DNA of 64,000 bases from positions 14,519,449 to 14,583,448 of the forward strand of contig CM072894.1 of assembly GCA_037013685.1 (NCBI GenBank). The letters run 5' to 3'. This DNA comes from Acridotheres tristis (lineage: Eukaryota; Chordata; Aves; Passeriformes; Sturnidae). Within the stretch, counting starts at the first letter, position 1; each line of letters begins with the position of its first letter. The notes below the pieces were generated by a model. The model did not search any database and was not told the origin of the DNA. It saw only the letters and a list, made by a program, of their open reading frames with translations. Position numbers and translations under genes: made by a program. Below are positions 50,101-63,000 of the stretch, one piece after another.

Positions 50101-53100
50101 GGTCTAGAGAATAAGAAGGAAGCAGTTTGGGGGTTTTTTTGTCTGGTTGTTCGTTTTTTTCTATTACAATTTAATCTGTATGTACATGTTTCTTTCATAA
50201 AAGTTTAACGCATTCAGATAGCTTTCTAAAGAAAGGTTAACTTGTACAAGATAATTCATGGTGGGATTCTTAACACTGACTCAATGAAGAATTGTACTTG
50301 TGCTGTATGTTCTAGAACCAGGACATTTCAAAGGTGTTTTCTTCCAACCTGAAATATAAGGAAGAAAGGAAGGAGATGAAATTTTGAAAACAACGGAAAC
50401 GTTCCTTGCATGTAATAACCTTTTTAGTTTTTGGACGAATACATACACCACAAGATGTGCTCATTTATGGTAAAATCTCTATTACTGTGTGAAAAATGAC
50501 CATACTTTAAAATCTCAGTGCATGTTTTCCACCAACATTCTCTTTTTAAAAACTCTAGAAGAGACTAAACAAAGCTTTTCAAACAGAAGTGACTTGCTTT
50601 ACCAAATGTTCAGATCTTCAAATCCCAGGAGGATGAGGGCTGGGATTTCTGTAAGGAACAGGCAGATTTTAGAGGCTTGGCATGATTCTGTCTCTGGCTT
50701 CACATACAGGTTCTCTCCAGAGTATGCTGCTGCAAGCCCTCCTATGCTCAGTCTAGGCATTTTCTCAGAGCTGATTTGCATCTGCTGCTCCCATCAGTTG
50801 TTGGGAGGTCATTGCTGCTTATAATCAGGCCACCTTTAATTTATATGCAGAGCTTAAGGCAACGATGGTTGCTTTAAAATTTCAGCTTGGTTTTTTTTAA
50901 TTCTTAAATTAGTAGCAAGAGATTGTTTCAAGGACTCATTTGTCCTGTGTATGCAAAACTTTGTAGTAAAACTGAACTTATTTTTTTGTTAAAACAGAAG
51001 TGTACCTTGGCAATGATTTCTTTTTATTTGTTTGAAGGTTAATTTTCTTTCTAGACTGGCAGCTGGGATGCCTAAGGGTGCAGGCACAGCGTGACTCCTT
51101 ACTGTGTTCAATTGTTCTTTCTGGGTGCATCCGTATTTATAAACACTTTTGGTGATGTCAGGACTGCACTTTTGAGGCAAATGTTCTGATTTTCCCCATT
51201 TACCCTGCTTTGGTCCACAACTGAGCAGTCTCAGACTTCAGCAAGGTTTTGTTCCTTTGGAGGAAAGTAAGCAGAAACATGCAGTCCAGGAGTGCATGTA
51301 TCTTGTGCTGCAGTGCTAACGTGCTAATGCAGCACCAGGCTGGTGCTTTCCAAAATAATCCTCCTCAGGAAGGCTGTGGTGCTCTTACAGGCAGCTCCAT
51401 CAGTCTTCCTTCTGGTCCACGCAGCTTCCTAATGCAGATGTTTGCCTCTGCCAGTTTTAAAGGTATCCAAACCAACTGACCTTCACTAGGATCTTACAGA
51501 TGATTGAAATAAGTGCTGAATTATATTTTGGATTATTTTCTGTCTGCATCCAAACATACAGGATTTCTGACAGGCCAAGATTTTTAAATTGTAACATATC
51601 TTATTATTCTATAATGATTTGTATGTACAACTTGTAAAAGAATTTTTGTTTCAGAACCTTTTACTTCAGAAAACAAGTAATGTTGAATTAAATATTTACA
51701 GAAAACAAAGGGACTGGGGAGGATATTTATGGTTTAAAGTACATTGAAAAATAACATACTGAAGCTCTAAGCAGATTAAATTTTCAATGAAAATGTTATC
51801 TTAGCTCAGATGTGTTGACGATCTTAGTTGCTGGCCTTGAAATATGATATTTACACTTAAATGATTTAGTGTGACAGTCTCTAGCCTAGGTTTTCAGGAT
51901 CACCAGTATTTTGTTTTTAAATTAATTAGGTCCCTGTACACTACAATTACCTTTAATAATTAGTTTTATTTTTATTTGATGTGATTTATACCTTAATGTA
52001 TTCTTAATATTTGTTTGACGACACAATAGTCACCTGTAAGAAACAAAGACATGAAGTCTATTTAGAATACTTGATCAGTGAATTGTACTCGAGAAGTAAT
52101 CTGTATGAATACTAAAATGTTAAGCATGGGTTAGAGTTAGAAATGTGATGAAATACTCTATTCTACCATATAAATGACTAACTATTTCTGAAGGTTTTTC
52201 TATGTACACCCGTGTGCCAGAGAACAGAACAGACTTTCTCTTGGTAATAAAGTTAACTGGATTATGAGAGGAGTACTCTAGTGTTACTTGTGAATGCTGC
52301 ACTCTTCTGGGGAGGATTGCTGCCACTTTGAGTTTCAATGTTTGTGTCTCTCAGTGCTCCTGCCTAACAGAGTGGTAGGTATACACAAAGTTCTCTGCTG
52401 CTCTGGTTCCCAAGCTGGAAAAGGGACCTTGGGTTTGAAGTCTTTTGCTTTTGAAACCTGAACATAGGTGCACTCTTGCCTGGAAAGAGCTGCTTTTGTG
52501 CACAGCTCTGTGAACCAGCCTTTGGCCATCCAGGTACTTGGATGGTGGGGAAAAGGAATAAACATCAAGTTGTGTAGCTAAGAAAACAGAATTATTTTAT
52601 TTATGAGTTACCCTAGACCCCCCATTTCTCCTCTGCTTGTTTAGCACCATACCTTAAATGAAATACAGACTTTCTCCCTATATGTATAACAGTGTTCTTT
52701 GTGCAGCTTGATGACAAGGTTTTTATTCTCTAGGGCAAATTAGTATTTCAGGCTCTTGGCTTGTTTTTAGGGACTATAATTTACTATGATTTAGTGTAGT
52801 TTCCACAAGACTAACGTCTAGCTGACTTTTCTCTGTACAATAGTTTGAGTTCTGAAGGTATTGATGGACTAATACAGATAACATACAACCTTTGTATGAA
52901 GCTGAAGATTTGGATGCATGTAAAAATGTAAATGCTTCATTAGTCTCATTTGAACAGTCTACTGTCTTCCAGTGTTTCCATAACATTTCTTGTTGGCATT
53001 CTTTTTGTTGAACAATTGTATTTGAAGCAGTGGGCACTGCTATGGTCATTGGAAAGTAAAAAGCTCTGGAACCAGTGTTTAGGAAGGCAGAAGAAATGTA

Positions 53101-53419
53101 TTTGAAAATAATCTTAACCTCTGCTACAGATGCAATAATAAATCTACTTTAAAATAGAGAGCTTGCAGAACAAAATAATGAGTTGTTGCAAGTTGCTGTG
53201 CGCAGACTGTGATATATTGCCAACTTATTATTTCTGAACTCTCTGGTGTGTCACAAATGCATTTATTTCTATATTAAGCAATGCCTCTGCAGTTTAGAAC
53301 CTTATTTGTTAGATCTGGTTGTTGGATCATACATGATAGCTTTTTAAAATAAGAAAATGGAATTTTAATAGTAAGGACTCGTTGCTATCTAGTAACAATT
53401 TTGTCTCCTTTCTTTGTAG
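44183..53419 (+). other. ZNF385B: Presumed ZNF385B first intron, 3' part
   Basis: Long AT-rich non-coding stretch up to the acceptor at 53,419. A minus-strand coding-like patch at 47,811-48,249 is described in the findings. T-rich runs occur at 46,470-46,495 and 48,340-48,365. No named transposable element was seen. Confidence 0.5.
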
Positions 53420-53421
53420 GT

Positions 53422-53722
53422 ATGAAGCGTCCATTAAGTCCTGACCACATCATTGAAGATGGGATTATGAATCAACCAGCTGTTCTCCGGGTCTTTGAAG
53501 AAAAAGGACTGAGGAATGACAGACAGGATTATCAATTAAGCAAAGAAAAAAAGAAGATACTGTTTTCTTTCTGTGAAGTGTGCAATATACAGCTGAACTC
53601 TGCAGCGCAAGCTCAAGTCCATTACAACGGGAAATCTCACTTGAAAAGAGTGAAGCAGCTGAATAATGGAAAACTCCCTACAAGTACAGCTCCTGGCACT
53701 TTGCTTGCAAGTACAAGCACAG
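53422..53722 (+). CDS. ZNF385B: ZNF385B first coding exon with N-terminal matrin-type zinc finger
   Basis: ZNF385-family proteins are nuclear proteins with several widely spaced U1/matrin-type C2H2 fingers that bind RNA or DNA; ZNF385B has been linked to p53-related apoptosis in B cells. The exon follows a good acceptor (CTCCTTTCTTTGTAG, ending 53,419). It ends at ACAG|GTACAT after 53,722 with 100 full codons plus one base. From ATG 53,422 the protein starts M-K-R-P-L-S-P. A finger of form C-x2-C-x12-H-x5-H spans C51, C54, H67 and H73, preceded by the basic K-E-K-K-K-I and followed by K-R-V-K-Q-L. A second ATG at 53,467 lines up, from memory, with the human ZNF385B start, so M1 gives a 15-residue extension. 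Paralogue ZNF385D is the main alternative; finger sequence and CWC22 synteny favour ZNF385B. The remaining exons are outside the window. Confidence 0.88.
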
Positions 53723-53907
53723 GTACATAATTAGTCTGAGATGTTGGATTTTGGTCAAGAATTCTGAGGAAGCTTTTAAGCTCTACCTTCTCCTCCACCC
53801 AACATAACCATTAAACTTAATATAGATTAATACTAGTAGTTAATAATATTTTGCCATGTTAAGAATTACTGGTGTATTTATTTTCCTGTGAAGCCAAGTG
53901 GTATTGT

Positions 53908-53943
53908 GGCAATATTCCATTATTCCAGGCAATATTCCATTAT
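53908..53943. repeat. 16-bp direct repeat (20-bp period)
   Basis: GGCAATATTCCATTAT occurs at 53,908-53,923 and again at 53,928-53,943, separated by TCCA. A small local duplication about 190 bases after the coding exon. Confidence 0.8.
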
Positions 53944-54176
53944 GTGTTGGATCTTGAGATATGATCTATTTAAAAGTAACTCCTGTGGATCCAAATATTT
54001 ATATGCTTTGTCATCTGCTTTTGTTCCCAAAAGAAAGTGTCAGAGGGATGCTACGTGTAGAGGAACAACTTTTAAATGAAATCTAGTAGTGGAACGATGG
54101 AGGAGGAGAGCTGGAATTTACATGCCTGGCCCTTTCATTCTTTCTGCTTTCATCCCTGTGGGTTTTAACTACTCTC

Positions 54177-54213
54177 ATTCATAGAATTTGTTTAGGTTGG
54201 AAGAGACCTCTAA
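54177..54213 (-). mobile_element. CR1 LINE terminal scrap, minus orientation
   Basis: TTCATAGAATTTGTTTAGGT continues into TGGAAGAGACCTCT. This is the reverse complement of the extreme CR1 3' end, about 37 bases, with no longer match continuing into the next sequence. Confidence 0.7.
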
Positions 54214-56589
54214 TTAAGAAGTATTTCAAAATAAGACTTTTTACTTACTAGAAAAAACAAAAGTCGGGCAAAATGCATTTAGCATGCATAATGTAAAGAG
54301 ACAAAGCACATAATATGCTTTTCTTTTTTTTTGGGAGGGGGAAGTTTATTTCAGTGTTAGACCTGGTTCATAGTTACTTGAGAAAAATCTTACAGATCTT
54401 GAATCTTCATACAAGAAGTTTTCTTAATTGTAATTTTTTTTTTCATTTGCTACACTAAAACACTGGCTTTGGTTTCTTTTATTTTGTTTTGTATAGAAAC
54501 AGTCAAGCTGCATTGAGGGGTTTAGCTTCTTCCTTTTTATGGATTTGTTTCTTGTTAACTGATGTTTACTTGTTTTGAAGTCTGTGGTACTGTTCTGTTT
54601 GATTTAGAACTAAGTAGTGTGAGAATATCACTTGTGCAAGGCCCGTGATTCAGAAGATTAAATTCCTATTAAATAACATCTAGATTACTTAATTGTTTAC
54701 ATTCTTAAAATAACCGAATATGTGTGAGACATTACAATTAAGATTCCTCTGTGTGTGGATCTACAACGAAAACATAAGAACATTTTCAATTTAGTTGCTT
54801 TTTGTTATCTGAACTCCTTCATCTGATGCCTTTGCTGTCATTCCTGGGGATCACAGCTGATGCTCTGGCACCATGACTCAAAGAATGCTCTGATGCTCAG
54901 AATACAATTATGTTTGCTGGAGCACATGCTTTGGGGTTACTGCACAGGTTGGGAGTTAAAATTAATGTTTCTTTGTACTTTGTTCATTGATCTCTATACT
55001 AGATTACATCCTAGTTGTGTACTAGTTATGCTGGTCTATCCAGTGCAAGTCGAAAGAAGTGTTCTTTTTTCATAGCTTTTAAAAGAAAGAAATGCCTTAC
55101 AATAGACAATTTATTATTATGGTGATTACATAAACAATTTAATATACTGTTGGAGAACCAGAGGGAGAACAAGATTTACTGAGAAGTAGCTCTCAAAGAA
55201 CGTATTCCAAAAATAACTAGAAATTAATGTTCTTATAAATTGTCATTATCTAGGCTCAGTTTTAATCCATGTCCTCTGGAGTGTTATTACCTCTTGTAAT
55301 GGAAGTCTTCCTTTCCCATTTCTCCAGCTAACATTGTAAACAGAACTAATTGTGCATATGGTAAGAGAGCAATTATATTAATCTCACCTCACCAGTGAAT
55401 AGACTTCATTCCACATGCAAAGGAAGCAAATAGTCCTTCTCATACTTCACTGTTATAGCTGCACCCTTTTAACAAAGCACCTAGTGAACAGTTCAGCACA
55501 CCTTAGGAAACTTCCTGCAAAAGTTCCTGCCAGTGTCAGGGTGGAGTTTCCTCTGTGTTCAAAAGATAAATGTGAAGTCAGTAATATTCCCACTGGAAAA
55601 TGAAGTGACTGTAAAACTTCCTTGACACTCCAGAAACCAGGATTGCAGACCTGCCAGACCGGTCTTGATTCTGTGTGACAGAATTGATGGATCACTGACT
55701 CCAGTTCTCCCAGACGCTTGGTGGACTTTCTTATAAAGGGATGAGACATATTTTCATATTCATTCCGTGTGACAGGTGGCCTTCAGTTGTTGGAAAATGT
55801 CCTTTTAATTTTTGACTTCCACTATGTTTTACAAGTATAAGCTCTTAACTTGCTGGTAATGGTCCTCGTTGTACTACTACTGGAGTGCTTATTAAGACTT
55901 GATACCTGACAAGAATACCTTTAATTGTGTAGATGAAGGACTTTTAAATATTTAATGTCTAAATATAATTTTACAGATTAGTTAAAAGTTACTTATTTAT
56001 ATTTAGAGTAAGGGTGAAATTGTCATAGGATTTAAAATATATTTAGCAACACATTTTTTTTAAAAAAATGTACTTTATTTCTAGTGTATCTTGCCTTGCC
56101 AGTTATTGATATACATATACAAGCTCTTTTGCTATTGTACCTCTAACTGCAATTTGAATTAGTTCCTAGCAAGTAAGATTTCATATAAAATAAAGATTTA
56201 AGAGCTGCTTTTCTTTATATTGCCGCAATCAAGAAATTAGTGGATTATATTAGGCAACTTCGGTGATTTGATCCACTCGTTGAACTCCTCCATTTCTTTA
56301 CATCGGTGTTGAAAACCGGACAAAAAGAGTATTCTGTTTGGAAAATACATTGCACGTGGTGTTGGAGCCTTCGCCATTGCTTATGTTAGTGCTCGTTTAT
56401 TCCCAGCCGTGTCTCCGGCTGCAGTTCCAGCGCGGCCCTTGTGCAGGCACACCTGGCCTGGACGGGACAGGCTGTGTTTGCCTTCGCAGCTTAAGCTGAA
56501 AACGATTTCATGTATTCCCTATGAAGAAAAAGGATAAGAAAGGGAGGTTCCCTGCAGCCTTGGGGAGATACATTTTGGAGTGAGCAGTT

Positions 56590-57000
56590 TAAAGCTTTTC
56601 AGTGAGCGGGCCTTGCAGCAGCGCGGAGCAGATCCAGCTGTTCTGGGGGTCCCTGAAATGCACGTGTCCCCGCTGAAAGCACGGGCTGAGCACCCACAGG
56701 GCCGGCGGTGAGCGTGGGGCAGGAGCCTGGCTCGGTGCTGACCGAACTCGGCTCGGTGCTGACAACTCCGCTCGCTGCCCCTGCGCTGCCGCCCGGCCCA
56801 GCAGCTCCCGTGGCTCGATGGCCGCGGCCCCCACGCGGTGGCGCTGCAGGCCGGGCCGTGCCGGCGCCGCGGGCTCCGCGCCCCGGCCTAGGCCCGAGAG
56901 CTGAGGCTGCTGCCGGTACCGGCTGGGGCGGTCCCTGCATGGCTCCCCTGTGCTCCTACCACTCCTTCCTCGGGGCTGACACAGCTTTTGCCTCGCGAAT
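56590..57000. promoter_or_regulatory. ZNF385B: Second CpG islet, possible alternative ZNF385B promoter
   Basis: A compact GC- and CpG-rich block (densest 56,700-56,940) lies about 3 kb after the first coding exon. It contains GGCG|GTGAGCG, a good + strand donor candidate after 56,707, and no TATA box. ZNF385B is known to have shorter isoforms that lack the first finger, and an intronic promoter here would produce them. A direct repeat GCTCGGTGCTGAC occurs twice near 56,730-56,765. The open frames over this block (up to 113 codons, both strands) are probably composition effects. No transcript evidence is available from sequence alone. Confidence 0.4.
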
Positions 57001-60000
57001 TCTCAATGTTTCGTCCATGGAGTGGTATCTTCTGGTGTGACACCCTGGTTCTCTCTCCTTTGCCCCCATGACAACATGGGAGCAGTTGATGTAGTTTTAG
57101 AAATGCCTGTCGAAGTCCAGGTTTTACAGATCTCTAGAAACGTGTAGGGAAGATTCATTGTTGTTACAGAGTGTCCAAATTTAAAAGTGAGCAAAGGAGA
57201 ATCCCTTTTCCCTGGGTCGTAGGGTGCTCTAAAGATGTGCTTTAGGGCCCGGGCGACACTCGCTAATGCCCGTGTGATGTCTCTGCAGGTCTGGCCGGAG
57301 TGCGATCGGCATGTCAGGATGTAGTGCGTTCTAGCAGCACCTCTGCCTTTTTGCTCCTGGCATGTCTGACCTTGCGGGACAGTTTTGGAAATGCTGCAGG
57401 ACACTATACCATGACCCTTTGTAAGGAACAGTGCTACAAGTTACCATGTTAACACTGCAATGACGAAATAGTCACAGGTTGCTTTCTTGAGGTGTTACAA
57501 ACACACAGTTTTGTGATCTGGTTCACAGCAATGACAGCCAGGGATTTGTTAATACAGCTAAATAAATAAATTTAGTAGACTTGTGTTATGTTTGTGACTT
57601 AAATCATGGGCCTGGTAGTGGTAGTGGAAGGGAGAAGGTTAAACAGCAGTTTTGGATATGGGGGAAGAACAGGGAGTATGGGCAAGGCAGGGCTTCTTCC
57701 AGAGATTAGAGCTGCTTTGTCTCTTTGTTCAATGCCGTATAAATTTGTAAGTGTAGGCAGCCTATCAAGGGAGGAGGGCTTACAATTAAAGAGCTCAGAT
57801 TTTTCTTGATGGGATCCATGGACTGTATAGTTAACTTGCATATTAGTTTAAAAAAAAAAATATTGATAGACATTGAGAAATTATACTGAAAATATTCCAG
57901 ATAGTCTTAAATCTACATTTCTAATTTTGGCCTCATGCATGAGAGCAAGACTTTTTTTCTTTAATGAAACTATGAACGAAATTACCTTGCCAGATGATGA
58001 GATCAGTGCAGGATTAAATGATGGTTGTTTACAACAGAAAGAATGTGCAGTGCACTGCTCTCATTTCAGTGGAGTTTTTCCCTGGTTTTTGTCAGAAGAA
58101 TCTTAACCTAAACACAGGTTTTTGTAAGTTGGTTTTAATCCTTATCTGGGCCAAGCCTTATCTGGCTTTCTGACAGGTAGCTTAGTTGCCCTCTATGACT
58201 GCTTTGTGCCAATGTAATGGAGAACAAAATTTTTGCTTACTTTAAGCCTCTTGATCTAGGTCCTCAATTCCTTCTTAATGTTTGTCTTTCATTAATGTAA
58301 AAAAAGACAAGGATAATCCGATTTTTATTGCAGAAGATCTTTATGAATTATTCTAGCAAGTACTCAGAGGAATGCAAAGTAGCAACCAAAAGTATCTTGA
58401 AAAAGTTTGTGAACTGAGTCTTATTAAATGTGTGCATGCATAGCTATAGAATTAATGCATGAGTCAGAGCACTGTGAGCTTACTCTTTTTTTGTGTTGGG
58501 CAAATACCTTTTTTAGACTAGTAGAAGGTCAGCATTTGTTCTGCCTACAGCCTGACCTTTTAGAAAGCAGTTTCCTTAACTGTGTGTGGAGTGGGGGCAC
58601 AAAGCAGAGCAACTCCTTAGGGCTTCCCCCTCTGTCTCCCCATGAGAGAGAGTTTGCTCCATGCTTTGCTGTCCTACTATAGGTAAAATCCATTTTTCTA
58701 TTTGTAAAATATTAGACTCTTGCTGAAAAGTAAAACTATGTCCAGTATGATAGAAATAATAACAGAGTTACATGCCCATAATGGAACTTAACTTAGTGAG
58801 CTGTTGAGAAACTCTTAGTATTTCACTTCTTGCTACAGGATTGCTTTTTTCTTATTCAGTGGTCTCTTGAACAAGATTGCATTTGGTAGATGGTACCACA
58901 TTCCTTGCATTGCTTGAGTCTCTTCCACCATTTACATAGGAGATAGGTAATGGTACATAACATTTTTCTTATAGTATGAAATGTATTTATTATAAGCAAT
59001 TGCTGTTTTTCTTTCACAGAAGTCATAATAGAAATATAGGATATGCTGAATTTGAAGGGATCCATCAGGACTATGACTAGCTGCTCTGAAATTAGGCAGA
59101 TTTATTGTATTCTTTTTGAGCACTTGGTACTCCTCACAAAATACTGATGATGAGAGTTAATATCATGGTCCAGAACTGACATTAAAGTTGGTTTCTTATT
59201 TGCCAGTGACTCCACACTGTATCCCTAATATTCTGTTCTTTGAGTAGCTGCACTGTGAAAGCCCTGGTAAAATTAAAAAGAAATATTAAGTAGATGATAT
59301 GCGCACTCACTGGTAGTCTTCAGGAAAAACATGGGGAAATCATTATTTTATTGAAGTTAGTTGTTTTAAAGTAATAAATTGCATCAAAACATTCAAAATT
59401 CTCTAATTGCCTATTGGCAAATTGAAAACCATAACTCTTTGAAGTTGGTAAGTGTTCTGAGACAAATTATTAATTTCTAGACTCCATTTCATTCTCTTGG
59501 AGTTGGGAACACATGAATGACATTAAGCAAACAAAGTATGTACCTATTATGGAAAAAAAAATGGTTTATAAGGGTTGGTCCTTTGGGTGGAATGTGGAAG
59601 GATAAAGATTGGAAATTCCAAAATAAAATTGGACAGTACATTTGGGACCCTTTGCCACTGCTTTTCATAAATATGTTCTCGTAGCAAAATGCCTTCCTGG
59701 ACAGTTTAACCTCTCTTCAAGGGCAGTTATGCTGTGGTAAAAAAAGCAGCATTTAAGACATCAGAAAATCAGATGTTCTGGAGTCTAGGACCAAAAATAC
59801 AGCTGCTCCCCAGCCATGGGTTCAAGCTGAGAATGGCTGCAGGAGTGGTGGTGACACAACTTCTGCTTCAGTTGGGAGCAGGTCCCCTGTCATTTAACCA
59901 CTTTGGGCATGGCCTGGAGCCTCTTGAATCAGTTGAGTTGATATTGCTGCAAGAATTTCCTTACTGTCTCACTGAAAGATGTGATCCACAGTTTAGCTGA

Positions 60001-63000
60001 GATGAAAAGGGATCTGTAAATTCAGACATTTTTATCCATGTGCATTTCTAGTCATGAGTTCTGTATTAAAACTACTGTAAGAAACAAAATAATGAAGTGT
60101 TTATTATTTTTACCTTGTAAAAGGAAAATTGATATCTTCTCTGTTTAGTAATTTTTCTCATCTGGGATCAGTTCCTGTCAAAATTTCTCTTGTAGTTGTC
60201 TCATGACCCAGCAGTATCTTTGGATAACTGTACAGGTAATATAATAAAAAACTCCCGTGTCTTTCCATTACTTGAAAGCCTGGTTCAGATTACATCTCTC
60301 TTATGCTGTGTATCTCTGGGTGTGAGTATGCACAGCCACACATGCTCTCTTACCTTTCTGGGGAAAGAAAACCTATGAAGAACCCGAAAAGATAAAAAGA
60401 TGTACATTGTGAGGAGTCCGTGTGGGAGTAGGAATAGCATGAATTTAATAAACCATGGAGATTTTTCATAGTAAGTAATTTAAAATTACTGTTGTTTTAG
60501 AAGAATGAAGGCATTGGTCATGTAATGTCATGCTTTTAGTGATAATTTTATTTTGGTACAAATCGTTAATCTGCTAAACTGTACAGGTCTTTGTTGGGTC
60601 AGTATTCTAAATCTTTTCACCCAAATATTTATTATTATTTTTAATAGATATTCTGGTTTTTAATATGTAATAGACTTTGTCTGTTACATGGTTAAAAATA
60701 CTTACTTCATTTGCATAATTTTGAATTAATCTTATTTAGAAAATCTGTAAGGAATCATTAATTTTTATTGCTGTATTCCCCCCCCCCATAATGAACCTCA
60801 TCACAATACAGGCTGCTGATTCTCCTCTGTCTCGTGTTCGTTGTAGAAAAGACAGAGCTATTTTTAACATTTACACAGTCTAGATAGATGATTCCTCATT
60901 CTGTGTGATTTGGAGCTGAAGCTGTAGAGCCTTTCATAATCATATCCTTTTATTTTTTTATGGTTTGTTTGAATTTGATCTCTGTAGCTGATTCCATGCA
61001 TTGATAATGAAGGCTTGGGTTGCCTGATTCTCAGCATAAATTCAGGCAGACTTCTACTTTGACAGTGCTCTGTGTTTCGGTACGCATGAAGATACAGAAC
61101 TGAAATTGCTTTGCTTTCTTTACAAATGACTCAGAGTGTGCTTGTCCTTCCCTAAAATGTTGCCAGCGTGTGAAGGATTTTCAATGAGCAGTGCAATAAG
61201 CCAGCATCTGGGAAGGTTGGAGGCTGCTCTGGTATAGCAGTGAACTGCCACACAGATGATCAGGGCTGGAGCCAACACTGTAGCACCGTAGATCATATTG
61301 GTCACATACTGGAAGTTTTGTTTATGTAACTTGGTTGCTGTTTAACCTGCTTAAATAGTATTGCCATAATGTGGAGTGGGCTTCCCAGTAGAGGTGAGTC
61401 TGTTTTTTATCATTAAACTTCACTGAATTGCTTTGTGCTATGACATTAAGAGTGGATGCTTACATGTTTGGCATTATTTCTATGTGCAGTGCATTTCTGT
61501 TTTAGTTATTCCCGTGGAAAGGATAATAAAAATGACAAGGCATATAATGCACCTTTTCCTTCTCATTTCAGTATTAAAAGTAACTAAATATATGGCAAGC
61601 TCCCTTTCCTTGCTTGCTGTTTGCAGAGGGCATCTTTCCAGTAGGTGATTTCCTATGCATTTTAAATGTTTTCTGAATGTCAGTGATGCTGTGTTATTGT
61701 TGTAGAAAGAAACTTATTAGCAGTGTGAATAAATACCTCTTATCAGAGCTTGCTTTCTGGCTTGTTAAATCTCAAAGTATAGTTACAATGATGTGTGAAA
61801 CACAAGAGCTGTCGGATCCTCCAGATAAACTAGAAAAGTAAAGAATGAAATAAATTGTGCACTGGATTTGACATATTAGATATGTCTGTCATTGTTAATA
61901 TTAAAAGTTATGATCTGTCATGCCCAGGACAGCTTCCAGTAATTCATTTGCACTGACAGCTTTCTTTGAGAAGGGTATAAAATTACTGTCACTTCTCCCT
62001 AACCAGTTAAATTTAAGATTTAGTGCACCAAGTTTTATTTAAGGGAACGGATAGTGTGCTAAAGGTAGCCTGTGAAGTTCTAGTAGTAAATCTTTAAGCT
62101 TGAAAGTATTATCGTAAACTAAACAGACTTTGTACTTGTGTGTTTAAAAGAAGGGGATTTTATTGAGAATTTCACCTATAGCAGAACAAAAAAAAATTAG
62201 TTCAGCTGAGTTACTTATTAAGCACTGCTGTTACGTGAATATTGAGTTGGTGAGGTGAGACCTCTAAGATTATATTAGTGTATGCTGATAATATTTTTTT
62301 TTAATAAAACAAGGAAATAGATTGAAAAATATTATTTTTTGCTTGCTATGGAAATGTCTGTGCTTACTATGTAAAGACTGCTGTGTTTTTTTGTTTTTTT
62401 TTTTTCCTTCTGAGGAACTAGGACAGCTCATGCTTTTTCCTGCTAAATGTATTTATGAGGCAGCTGTTTTATAGCTTTCAGCTCCAAAGTTATAGATAAG
62501 TGTGTATTTGTTTGACAGAAGATTCGAGAATTTCCATTTACTGCCAGTACATGTAAAGCTTGGCTAAGCAGACTGCATCAGGAGCACACACCATTTGTAT
62601 TAGCCAATCTGTCTTTGCAAGTCCCAGGGCCACTATCTTGCTAGAAGCCACTGTGTGCTTTTGAAAGCATGAAATTAGTTTTATACTGAGCACATAGTTT
62701 CTCATTTAGCAGTTCTTTTTATGGTAATGGTCAATTTATGGTTCAGTGCCAGAATTTTGGTGTTCTGTCAAAGCTGATAGCTTCTGCTAAGGTGTTCTTT
62801 GGAGATAAAGACAAACAAAATCCAAAACAACACATCCCAACAAAAATGCAGTTAGTGGTGGGGATCCTAGGGAGATGCAAATAAAAGCAAGTTCTCCCAA
62901 ATGACCTAACTCCTGACATTTCTGATAGAATTTTGAAATTATTTTGTTGTAGTATTTCATAAAACATTTGTCATTCATGACATAAAAAAAATAAATGTTA

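Noticed and set aside
56599..57040. Open frames of 110-113 codons on both strands in the 56.6 kb CpG islet
   Set aside because: Same composition artefact; no domain, no conserved motif, and both strands are equally open.
59734..60000. 88-codon + strand open frame
   Set aside because: No recognisable domain, inside a ZNF385B intron, and of a length expected by chance in a 64-kb window.
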